NCBI GenBank assembly: GCA_030632175.1
Contig: DAOVVG010000172.1
Span: 1-5,579 of the forward strand
Length of the DNA: 5,579 bases
Direction: 5' to 3'
From: Gammaproteobacteria bacterium
GTDB taxonomy: Bacteria > Pseudomonadota > Gammaproteobacteria > UBA9214
Below are positions 1 to 5,579 of the stretch, in pieces. Within the stretch, counting starts at the first letter, position 1. Every line of letters begins with the position of its first letter. The notes under the pieces were generated by a model. It was given only the letters and a program-made list of their open reading frames with translations, did no database searches and was not told where the DNA came from. The translations under genes and the position numbers were made by a program.

Positions 1-228
1 CTCGCCGGTACTGAATTGCCGGAGCGCTGTTGCAATGAAGTCAGATGATTTGCCACCGATGCTGGGGATGGAGCCGGGACTTTTGCCGTCGGTCCCGTGG
101 CAACCCGCGCAGGAGACACTCAGCATCGTAGCGCGGCTGATTTCATCCGCCCGGAGCTGCTGTGCTGTCAACAGGCCAACGGCCAGAACAACCAGCAGAC
201 CCTGAAAATAAGCCTTTGCCCCATTCAT
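1..228 (-). CDS. Secreted class I cytochrome c, flavocytochrome c sulfide dehydrogenase haem-subunit type (5' part only)
   Basis: Only the first 76 codons are present; the gene runs off the left edge. The start ATG (228-226) has a strong ribosome site, GGAGG at 234-238, five bases upstream. Residues 1-27 form a Sec signal peptide: a lysine near the N-terminus, a hydrophobic core (about 11-21) and a likely cut after LRA. The haem-binding motif CAGCH is at residues 40-44, followed by GTDGKSPGSIPSI. That context is characteristic of the small cytochrome subunit of flavocytochrome c sulfide dehydrogenase (FccA-like) and close relatives. Such proteins work in the periplasm and pass electrons from sulfide oxidation, through the FAD subunit, to the respiratory chain. 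The axial methionine would lie beyond the window. The haem and signal peptide are directly visible; the sulfide role is inferred from the motif context, and another electron donor is possible. The next gene upstream on the same strand encodes a possible b-type cytochrome. Confidence 0.88.
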   Translation of the reverse strand, partial: MNGAKAYFQGLLVVLAVGLLTAQQLRADEISRATMLSVSCAGCHGTDGKSPGSIPSIGGKSSDFIATALRQFSTGE

Positions 229-279
229 GCTTGCCTCCAATACACACGGCAACACTGTCATATCAGCAAGATATTGTCG

Positions 280-293
280 TTGACATAGGTCAA
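280..293. promoter_or_regulatory. Perfect CRP/FNR-type palindrome upstream of the cytochrome c gene
   Basis: TTGAC-ATAG-GTCAA is a perfect 5-4-5 inverted repeat. It has the geometry of sites for the CRP/FNR superfamily (FNR consensus TTGAT-N4-ATCAA; FixK/DNR-type regulators accept C/G at the inner position). It ends 51 bases before the cytochrome c start codon. Between them, on the minus strand, is an extended -10-like TGA-TATGAC (-10 at 257-262) with no good -35, as expected for an activator-dependent promoter. The site centre would be near -36, slightly off the classic -41.5, so either the promoter guess or the class II assignment may be wrong. The symmetry is seen; the identity of the regulator is inference. 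Confidence 0.5.
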
Positions 294-373
294 GTATGAC
301 GTATTCAGGATTGTTTGGAAAAGGGGGGCGTATTTATTTCCTCCGTCTCCTTTTATTGACGGTTGAACCTGCA

Positions 374-414
374 GCGACTAAATGACCGGAAATGGTCGCC
401 AGGTCAAAACCTGG
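374..414. repeat. Two adjacent hairpins downstream of the membrane-protein gene
   Basis: CCAGGT (399-404) and ACCTGG (409-414) form a perfect 6-bp stem with a CAAA loop. Next to it GCGAC (374-378) can pair with GTCGC (395-399), or alternatively GACC (384-387) with GGTC (394-397). They lie just past the stop codon of the upstream minus-strand gene. No U-run follows on the minus strand, so this is not a typical intrinsic terminator. It may be a processing site, a weak or Rho-assisted terminator, or simply chance pairing. Confidence 0.3.
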
Positions 415-434
415 ATCAGGAATGGTATTGCCTG

Positions 435-989
435 TTAATCATCAATTAGAAGGTGCCCAAAATAGGCAAATATGCCTATCATGATCCCGGTGAGAAACTG
501 GGCATGGACCAGATAGGAGAATCTCTTCAGTTCTTTTGGAGAATACCGCCATGTGAGAAACATGCCGAACAATCCTTGCCAAACGACCAGTGCCAATACA
601 ACCGGAAAGAATAAAATCTTCATCGGCACACCCATTAGTGCGATGTGCAGCAGAATAATCGCGACGGTCGCGATCCCGACGTAGATATGAGTCCTGTCCA
701 ATAGACCGAGTAGCTGCTGGAAAATCGACGCTGTTGCAGGTGGCGAATAGTCTGGAAGGATACGCTTTACCAGTGCGCCTTTGCCTATCACCAGTTTCAA
801 CAGGGTACGGGCATAAATAAAGAGCAAAGCCCATAATCCGACCTCACCAAAACCTTCGCCTACCTCGCTAAGAAACGTTTCCCGCTCGGGTACCGGTGGA
901 TACACCGTATAGGCATAGACGAAATACACAATTGAAGCGATCAGGATGATCGCTGTGTATATCAAAATACCTCTAATGCTTTTTATCAC
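435..989 (-). CDS. Small integral membrane protein, possible dihaem b-type cytochrome
   Basis: A 184-residue protein with about five hydrophobic helices (residues 7-28, 48-68, 101-121, 125-147 and 160-182). I do not recognise an exact family. Four histidines stand out. H101 and H115 are 14 apart in the third helix, and H162 and H179 lie near opposite ends of the fifth. The helices between would place H101 near H162 and H115 near H179, the arrangement of transmembrane dihaem b-type cytochromes such as the ferric-reductase-like superfamily. Haem binding is inference. The start is GTG (989-987), since an in-frame stop lies six codons upstream. Its ribosome site is poor; a TTG at 965-963 preceded by AGAGG is the alternative and would shorten the protein by eight residues. 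It precedes the secreted cytochrome c on the same strand with a 206-nt gap, so a shared electron-transfer role is plausible. A second open frame at 442-834 on this strand is a shadow. Confidence 0.75.
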   Translation of the reverse strand: MIKSIRGILIYTAIILIASIVYFVYAYTVYPPVPERETFLSEVGEGFGEVGLWALLFIYARTLLKLVIGKGALVKRILPDYSPPATASIFQQLLGLLDRTHIYVGIATVAIILLHIALMGVPMKILFFPVVLALVVWQGLFGMFLTWRYSPKELKRFSYLVHAQFLTGIMIGIFAYFGHLLIDD

Positions 990-1029
990 CTTGTTTTGTA
1001 CTCATTGGGCAATACCGAATAATACTGGA

Positions 1030-1035
1030 ATTATA
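1030..1035 (-). promoter_or_regulatory. Perfect -10 box (TATAAT) for the membrane-protein gene
   Basis: The minus strand carries a consensus TATAAT 40 bases before the GTG start at 989, which predicts a 5' leader of roughly 30-35 nt. At the expected distance the -35 is poor (ACAAGA or CAAGAC at 16-17 bp), and the spacer is G-rich. The promoter may therefore need an activator, or be weak. The call rests on the perfect -10 and its position only. Confidence 0.5.
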
Positions 1036-1081
1036 CCCCAACCCTTTCGCCGTCTTGTGTTGCTGATTTCAGGTGTTGTAG

Positions 1082-1211
1082 AACATCAGATGTTGCAAAT
1101 GCATTCCTCTTTGACGGACGTCCAGTCTTGCCGGGGTAATTTCATTTCCGGATTTTTATCTGGAATATCTGCCAGTTATGGATGCAGGCATCCGGGTGTT
1201 GGCAAACCCGG
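1082..1211. repeat. Cluster of short inverted repeats in the gap between rpoH and the membrane-protein gene
   Basis: Five small inverted repeats follow one another: AACATC-A-GATGTT (1082-1094), GGACGTCC (1116-1123), TTCCGGAT-TTTT-ATCTGGAA with one mismatch (1146-1165), GGATGC-AG-GCATCC (1180-1193), and CCGGGT with ACCCGG around an 8-base loop (1192-1211). The last two share CC at 1192-1193, so only one can form fully. None is followed by a T-run on either strand. I see no coding sequence here. They may be operator half-sites upstream of the 1030-1035 promoter or structured RNA; their function is unknown. Confidence 0.4.
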
Positions 1212-1225
1212 TAATTCGCGGCAAC

Positions 1226-1250
1226 AAAAAACGGCCCCGCAGGGCCGTTT
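1226..1250 (-). terminator. Intrinsic terminator of rpoH
   Basis: On the minus strand AAACGGCCC (1250-1242) pairs with GGGCCGTTT (1237-1229) around a TGCG loop, and the stem runs into six T residues (1231-1226). The 9-bp stem is GC-rich. It begins 24 bases after the rpoH stop codon, the usual position for a factor-independent terminator. It separates the fts-rpoH transcript from the cytochrome genes. On the plus strand only three T residues follow, so termination there should be weaker. Confidence 0.93.
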
Positions 1251-1274
1251 GTATTTCGGTTGTGAAGAACCTGC

Positions 1275-2144
<870 letters not shown>

Positions 2145-2173
2145 GGGTTGCCTCTCTATATCAGCGTGTTCTA

Positions 2174-2203
2174 ATCTTAGCACTCAGGATGATAGAGTGC
2201 CAA
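2174..2203 (-). promoter_or_regulatory. Sigma-70-like promoter of rpoH, overlapping CIRCE
   Basis: On the minus strand, -35 TTGGCA (2203-2198, five of six consensus bases) is followed after 18 bp by -10 TAAGAT (2179-2174, four of six). The predicted transcript start is near 2167, leaving a leader of about 22 nt that contains the AGAGAGG ribosome site. The two hexamers fall within or next to the two arms of the CIRCE palindrome, the usual arrangement for HrcA-repressed promoters. Confidence 0.65.
2177..2203. promoter_or_regulatory. CIRCE element (HrcA operator) upstream of rpoH
   Basis: TTAGCACTC (2177-2185), a 9-base spacer, then GAGTGCCAA (2195-2203). The known CIRCE consensus is TTAGCACTC-N9-GAGTGCTAA, so 17 of 18 arm positions match and the spacer length is exact. 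CIRCE is bound by the heat-labile repressor HrcA, which is usually found controlling groESL and dnaK operons. Here it lies 33-59 bases before the rpoH start codon and covers the predicted promoter. The site itself is close to certain; repression of rpoH by HrcA is inferred and requires an hrcA gene elsewhere in the genome. Confidence 0.93.
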
Positions 2204-2219
2204 TCAAGCAGGAAGTTCC
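2192..2219 (-). promoter_or_regulatory. Sigma-E-like (RpoE) promoter candidate for rpoH
   Basis: On the minus strand, -35 GGAACTT (2219-2213) is followed after 16 bp by TCTAT (2196-2192). The sigma-E pattern is GGAACTT-N16-TC(T/A)(G/A)A, so the -35 and spacing are perfect and the -10 matches four of five positions. E. coli rpoH has a sigma-E promoter (P3) of the same form. The -10 lies in the CIRCE spacer and arm, so HrcA would probably block it. Transcription would start near 2185 and produce a leader of about 40 nt. Confidence 0.6.
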
Positions 2220-2255
2220 ATGAAATCGGTTGGTTAGCGTGAACCTTGAGGTCAC

Positions 2256-3242
2256 TCAGCTGGGTTCGATGGCGTCCAGATGCCGGCCGACGGCCAGCCA
2301 GGAGCCCAGCAGTCCCAGGCACATGCCCGCCGCGACCAGCACCCACAATAGTTGAAAGGGCAGGGTCTCGAGATGGAAGTCGCTCTGGTAGAGTCCGGCG
2401 AGATTGGCAACCGGTTCGGACAACAGCAGGAAGCCGGTTTCGACCAGCACCCAGGCGATCACTGCACCCAGTACGCCGTACCAGATGCCACTATAGAGAA
2501 AGGGGCGGCGTACAAAACCGTTGGTCGCACCGATCAGCTTGGTGACCAGTATCTCCTCGCGGCGGTTTTGTATCTCCAGGCGGATGGTGTTGCCGATCAT
2601 CAGTAATACCGCCAGTGCAAGCAGGCAGCTGATGACCAGTATGCCGCGGCGGGCGATATCCAGGATGGCAGCCAGTCGCTGTACCCATTGCAAGTCGAGT
2701 TGTGCCAGTTCTGTTTCCGGAAGCCGGCTGAAACGGTCACGCAGGGTGCTGGCAGCGGCCGGGTCAGCGTAGTCACTGGCCGGCACTACCACCAGTACGG
2801 TCGGCAGCGGATTTTCATCCAGTGCTTCAAGCACATCCGCAAAGCCGGAGCGTTCACTGAATTCCGCGAGTGCCTGTTCAGGTGTAACCAGTTGCACCGA
2901 ACTGACTTCCGGCCATTCCCGAACGCGTTTTGCCAGCGCATCTGCGGTCTTTGCCGGGACACTGTTTTTTAAAAACACCGACATGCTTGCCTGGCCGTCC
3001 CAGCTGCCGCTGAGACGTCCGAGGTTGTCCAGCAGCAGATAGAGGCCGGCAGGCATGGCCAGCGCGATGGCGATCACAGCTGCGGTCATCAGAGAGGAGA
3101 CCCGGCTGCGGTACAAGCGCCCGAGGCTCTCAAGAGCCACCTGTGCGTGTCGTTGCAGAAAGGTCCGGGGTGACAGCACGCGACGCAACTGCTCGCGCCA
3201 GTCGTGCTGCGAGTGCCGTAGATTCTTGCGTGGACGTTTCAT
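2256..3242 (-). CDS. ftsX: Cell division protein FtsX, membrane subunit of the FtsEX complex
   Basis: A 328-residue inner-membrane protein with the standard FtsX layout: a basic cytoplasmic N-terminus (1-49), TM1 (about 50-71), a periplasmic domain (about 75-197), TM2 (200-220), a cytoplasmic loop with the conserved IRLEIQNRREEI and KLIGAT (220-240), TM3 (251-274) and TM4 (296-318). ENPLP (143-147) and LQWVQRL (184-190) are typical of proteobacterial FtsX. With the ATPase FtsE it acts at the septum, where the periplasmic domain activates peptidoglycan hydrolases through EnvC-type partners. It does not transport a known substrate. The start ATG overlaps the ftsE stop as ATGA, so translation is probably coupled. 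The length is normal and no conserved part is missing. No U-tailed terminator separates it from rpoH. Confidence 0.96.
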   Translation of the reverse strand: MKRPRKNLRHSQHDWREQLRRVLSPRTFLQRHAQVALESLGRLYRSRVSSLMTAAVIAIALAMPAGLYLLLDNLGRLSGSWDGQASMSVFLKNSVPAKTADALAKRVREWPEVSSVQLVTPEQALAEFSERSGFADVLEALDENPLPTVLVVVPASDYADPAAASTLRDRFSRLPETELAQLDLQWVQRLAAILDIARRGILVISCLLALAVLLMIGNTIRLEIQNRREEILVTKLIGATNGFVRRPFLYSGIWYGVLGAVIAWVLVETGFLLLSEPVANLAGLYQSDFHLETLPFQLLWVLVAAGMCLGLLGSWLAVGRHLDAIEPS

Positions 3243-3910
3243 GCGTTGGCACCCGCCGTGTTTGCGAGGCGGCCGTGCTCCAGTGACAGCACCGGGTAAT
3301 CCAGTTCCTGGATCAGGGGAATGTCATGGCTGGCAATCAGTACGCTGACACCAACATCATTGAACAGGGAAAACAGTGACATGATCTCGCGAGACAACTC
3401 GGGATCCAGGTTGCCGGTGGGTTCGTCCGCCAGTAGCAGCATGGGTTTATTGACCACGGCGCGTGCAATGCCGACCCGTTGCTGTTCACCGCCGGAGAGG
3501 GTGACTGGATAGAGCCGCTCCTTGTTTAACAGGCCGAGCTTGTCGAGTGCGGCGCGCACCCGGCGGCCGATGTCCTGGTAACGGTAACCGGCAATGATCA
3601 ATGGTAACGCGACGTTATCAAATACCGTGCGGTCAAACAGCAGGTGGTGCTCCTGAAAAATAAAGCCGATCTTGCGGCGGATGTAGGGAATGCGTCGTTT
3701 GCTGATGCGGGACACATTCTGGTCATCGAGAAACAGCTGGCCACGGGTGCTGCGTTCAATCAGGGCGATCAGCTTCAGCAGGGTGCTTTTGCCGGCACCG
3801 GAGTGCCCGGTCAGAAACGCCATGGCACCCTTTTCCATGTGGAAGCTGATGTTGCTCAACGCTTCATACCCGCCGGGGTAGCGTTTGCTGACATTGGTGA
3901 AGCGGATCAT
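3239..3910 (-). CDS. ftsE: Cell division ATP-binding protein FtsE
   Basis: A 223-residue ABC ATPase, the usual FtsE length. Motifs in order: Walker A GHSGAGKST (35-43), Q-loop glutamine Q86 in FIFQEH, signature LSGGEQQR (138-145), Walker B LLLADE (158-163), the D-loop with D169 in GNLDPE, and switch histidine H195 in ASHD. It binds FtsX at the cytoplasmic face; ATP hydrolysis drives the conformational change that turns on septal cell-wall hydrolases. Gene order between ftsY and ftsX separates it from the similar LolD and MacB ATPases. The start ATG at 3910 lies 58 bases after the ftsY stop and has no clear Shine-Dalgarno sequence, though the N-terminal alignment (MIRFTNVSKRYP) supports it. 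A tiny 11-codon frame (3942-3907) ends on this start as ATGA. Confidence 0.97.
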   Translation of the reverse strand: MIRFTNVSKRYPGGYEALSNISFHMEKGAMAFLTGHSGAGKSTLLKLIALIERSTRGQLFLDDQNVSRISKRRIPYIRRKIGFIFQEHHLLFDRTVFDNVALPLIIAGYRYQDIGRRVRAALDKLGLLNKERLYPVTLSGGEQQRVGIARAVVNKPMLLLADEPTGNLDPELSREIMSLFSLFNDVGVSVLIASHDIPLIQELDYPVLSLEHGRLANTAGANA

Positions 3911-3968
3911 GGATTAGACATTCGGTGGTGGGCTGCAGGCATTGTTTATGATCGGTACGGGAGTGCTG

Positions 3969-4964
3969 TTAATTTTCTTCTTTAGTGTCAAGCCGGGTAT
4001 CAAACAAGGCGTCAACAAATTCTCCGGCATCGAACTCCCGCAGGTTCTCAATGCCTTCGCCGACACCGATAAAACGTATCGGGATATTCATTTGTTTTGC
4101 GATCGCAAAAATAATACCGCCCTTGGCAGTACCGTCCAGCTTGGTGAGGGTGATGCCGGTGAGGCCGACCGCTTCGTTGAATTCCTGTGCCTGATTGAGT
4201 GCATTCTGTCCGGTGCCGGCATCCACAACCAGCATGACTTCGTGCGGAATGTTCTCGTCCAGCTTGCCCATGACGCGCTTGATTTTCTTCAGCTCTTCCA
4301 TCAGGTTGGTCTGGGTGTGCAGGCGTCCGGCAGTATCGGCAATCAGTACATCCATATTGCGTGAGTGAGCCGAGTTGAGTGCATCGAAAATGACCGAGGC
4401 CGAGTCGGCGCCCTGCTGCTGGGCGATGACCGGCGCATCATTGCGCTCACCCCAGGTCTGCAGTTGTTCGACCGCCGCGGCACGAAAGGTGTCTCCGGCC
4501 GCCAGCATGACCTTGAGTCCCTGCTGCTGGAAACGGTGGGTGAGTTTCCCGATGGTGGTGGTCTTGCCGGCACCGTTAATCCCGACCATCAGTATCACAT
4601 AGGGACGGGTATTTTCGGGGACAATGAGTGGCTGGCTGATCGGCTCGAGGATGGCCTGCATGCGTGTGCGCAGGGCGGCCAGCAGGGCATCGGCATCGTT
4701 AAGCTGTTTCCGTGCCACTTGTCCGGTCAGGTCATCAATGATCTCGCGGGTGGCCTCGACCCCGACATCGGCGACCAGCAGCATGGTTTCGATTTCTTCA
4801 AGCAGCTCATCGTCAATTGCTTTGCTGCCCAGCACCAGGTCGGCAACACCGCCGGTCAGGCTCTGGCGGGTCCGCGAGAGACCGTCCTTGAGTCGTCTGA
4901 ACAAGCCGGTCTTTTCAGGTTTGTCCGATTTGGTCGATGTTTTGTTTTTTCCGAAACCAAGCAT
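3969..4964 (-). CDS. ftsY: Signal recognition particle receptor FtsY
   Basis: A 331-residue SRP GTPase that docks ribosome-SRP complexes at the inner membrane and hands nascent membrane proteins to SecYEG. The N domain (about 20-110) includes the basic GLFRRLKDGLSRTR start (20-33). The G domain follows: G1 GINGAGKTT (128-136), G2 DTFRAAA (158-164), G3 DTAGR (210-214), G4 TKLD (274-277), then GTAKGG (278-283) and GVGE (300-303). The protein lacks the long acidic A domain of E. coli FtsY (497 residues); only a short basic N-terminus (1-19) precedes the N domain, as in many other bacteria. The membrane-binding helix at the A/N junction is retained. DTAGR and the complete N domain support FtsY, and no methionine-rich M domain is present, which rules out Ffh. 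It is first in the ftsYEX-rpoH cluster and diverges from the M16 gene. No strong ribosome site is seen before ATG 4964. Confidence 0.97.
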   Translation of the reverse strand: MLGFGKNKTSTKSDKPEKTGLFRRLKDGLSRTRQSLTGGVADLVLGSKAIDDELLEEIETMLLVADVGVEATREIIDDLTGQVARKQLNDADALLAALRTRMQAILEPISQPLIVPENTRPYVILMVGINGAGKTTTIGKLTHRFQQQGLKVMLAAGDTFRAAAVEQLQTWGERNDAPVIAQQQGADSASVIFDALNSAHSRNMDVLIADTAGRLHTQTNLMEELKKIKRVMGKLDENIPHEVMLVVDAGTGQNALNQAQEFNEAVGLTGITLTKLDGTAKGGIIFAIAKQMNIPIRFIGVGEGIENLREFDAGEFVDALFDTRLDTKEEN

Positions 4965-4979
4965 GAAATTATTTGTCTT

Positions 4980-5008
4980 TATTTATCTGTGAATGATTAG
5001 GAGATCAA
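4980..5008 (-). promoter_or_regulatory. Weak sigma-70-like promoter candidate for ftsY
   Basis: The minus strand has TTGATC (5008-5003) as a -35, then 17 bp to TAAATA (4985-4980); GATAAA at a 15-bp spacing is an alternative -10. The matches are modest. It lies in the 104-nt divergent region where a promoter for the ftsY-ftsE-ftsX cluster is expected, and transcription would start about 10 bases before the ATG, leaving a very short leader. I found no convincing plus-strand promoter for the M16 gene here. Confidence 0.28.
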
Positions 5009-5068
5009 GGGTCGGTTATCCTATCATTCTCCCCCCGTCCGGGTTAACTATCTATATGGAGCAACTGC

Positions 5069-5579
5069 ATGCGAAGTTTGCTGACAATATTCCTCCTGCT
5101 GGGCAGCCAGATCGCGCTGGCCGCAGGGGCAGTCACTGAATACCGGCTGGATAACGGCCTTAAACTGGTCGTTAAAGAGGATCACCGTGCACCGGTAGTG
5201 GTCTCACAGGTCTGGTACAAGGTGGGTGCCAGCTACGAACATGACGGCATTACCGGCGTGTCTCATGTGCTGGAGCACATGATGTTCAAGGGCACTGATG
5301 CCCATCCGCCGGGCGAATTCTCCCGCATCATTTCCGAGAATGGTGGTCGTGAGAATGCCTTTACCAGTAAGGATTACACCGCCTATTTCCAGCGTCTGGA
5401 GAAAAGCCGGCTGGCCGTCAGCTTCGAGCTGGAAGCCGACCGTATGCGCAACCTGCATCTGCAGGACAAGGAATTTCAGAAGGAAATCAACGTGGTAATG
5501 GAAGAACGGCGGCTGCGCACGGAGGACAAGCCAACTGCGTTGACCTATGAGCAGTTTATAGCCTCTGCCTTTATCAGCA
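5069..5579 (+). CDS. Periplasmic M16 family zinc metallopeptidase (pitrilysin/insulinase type), N-terminal part
   Basis: The first 170 codons are present; the gene continues past the right edge. Residues 1-19 form a signal peptide (hydrophobic core LLTIFLLLG, likely cut after ALA), so the mature protein is periplasmic or lipid-free secreted. The inverted zinc motif HxxEH is HVLEH at 66-70, with two histidine ligands and the catalytic glutamate E69. E146, 76 residues after H70, fits the third zinc ligand, and E139 is the conserved glutamate seven residues earlier. ENAFTSKDYTAYF (95-107) is a further family hallmark. All catalytic residues of an active M16 subunit are therefore present. The start ATG has GGAG (5058-5061) seven bases upstream; an ATG at 5056 is in another frame. 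In Pseudomonas two M16 genes lie beside ftsY, one active and one non-catalytic, so a partner gene may follow. The natural substrate is unknown. Confidence 0.95.
   Translation, partial: MRSLLTIFLLLGSQIALAAGAVTEYRLDNGLKLVVKEDHRAPVVVSQVWYKVGASYEHDGITGVSHVLEHMMFKGTDAHPPGEFSRIISENGGRENAFTSKDYTAYFQRLEKSRLAVSFELEADRMRNLHLQDKEFQKEINVVMEERRLRTEDKPTALTYEQFIASAFIS

Noticed and set aside
331..356. Strong Shine-Dalgarno-like GGAGACGGAGG on the minus strand between the two cytochrome genes
   Set aside because: No ATG, GTG or TTG follows at a usable distance and no reading frame begins there, so it is probably purine-rich sequence of no coding meaning.
442..834. Second minus-strand frame of 130 codons inside the membrane-protein gene
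   Set aside because: It lies in another frame of 435-989, has no coherent hydrophobic pattern and no ribosome site; the 184-residue frame makes clear membrane helices.
2145..2183. N-terminal extension of RpoH by 13 residues from a GTG at 2183
   Set aside because: The GTG lies within the CIRCE arm and upstream of the main predicted transcript start. ATG 2144 has a good AGAGAGG site, and the resulting 289 residues fit the family length.
2220..2255. Possible terminator between ftsX and rpoH (GGTT and AACC pairing near 2230-2243)
   Set aside because: The stem has only four base pairs and no U-run follows, so it would not act as an intrinsic terminator.
3969..4964. FtsY as a truncated gene, because it is 331 residues rather than 497 as in E. 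coli
   Set aside because: Only the variable acidic A domain is missing. The N and G domains are complete, and short FtsY proteins are common in other bacteria.
4365..5000. Plus-strand open frame of 211 codons antisense to ftsY
   Set aside because: ftsY on the other strand is fully supported by GTPase motifs. The long antisense frame is a codon-bias shadow with no recognisable domain or start signal. The serine-rich plus-strand frame at 4624-4992 is rejected for the same reason.

Overview
This window looks like a chromosomal segment of a gammaproteobacterium with moderate GC content. The best taxonomic evidence is the conserved block ftsY-ftsE-ftsX-rpoH, read on the minus strand, with a periplasmic M16 metallopeptidase gene diverging from ftsY. 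The same gene order is known from Pseudomonas and many other gammaproteobacteria. A CIRCE operator, the binding site of the repressor HrcA, argues against Enterobacteriaceae, which lack HrcA. At the left edge is a c-type cytochrome resembling the haem subunit of flavocytochrome c sulfide dehydrogenase, which hints at a sulfur-oxidising lineage. I cannot name the species.

Layout from left to right: the start of a secreted monohaem cytochrome c (1-228, minus, runs off the window); a 206-nt gap with a CRP/FNR-type palindrome and a hairpin cluster; a small multi-helix membrane protein with four histidines placed as in dihaem b-type cytochromes (435-989, minus); a 285-nt gap with a promoter for that gene, several inverted repeats and the rpoH terminator; rpoH (1275-2144, minus); a 111-nt control region holding a near-perfect CIRCE element over two candidate promoters; ftsX, ftsE and ftsY (2256-4964, minus); a 104-nt divergent intergenic region; and the N-terminal part of the M16 peptidase (5069-5579, plus, runs off the window).

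FtsY is the receptor for the signal recognition particle. FtsE and FtsX form an ABC-type complex that controls peptidoglycan hydrolases at the septum. RpoH is the heat-shock sigma factor. ftsE and ftsX overlap by ATGA, so they are probably co-translated. There is no obvious terminator between ftsX and rpoH, so read-through can add to rpoH transcription, but rpoH also has its own regulated promoters. The two cytochrome genes at the left may form a separate redox module.

The most interesting part is the rpoH control region. A HrcA operator with 17 of 18 consensus arm positions covers a sigma-70-like promoter and the -10 of a sigma-E-like promoter. This predicts that the HrcA repressor circuit sits directly above the RpoH activator circuit. 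I found no mobile element, CRISPR array, tRNA or rRNA gene.
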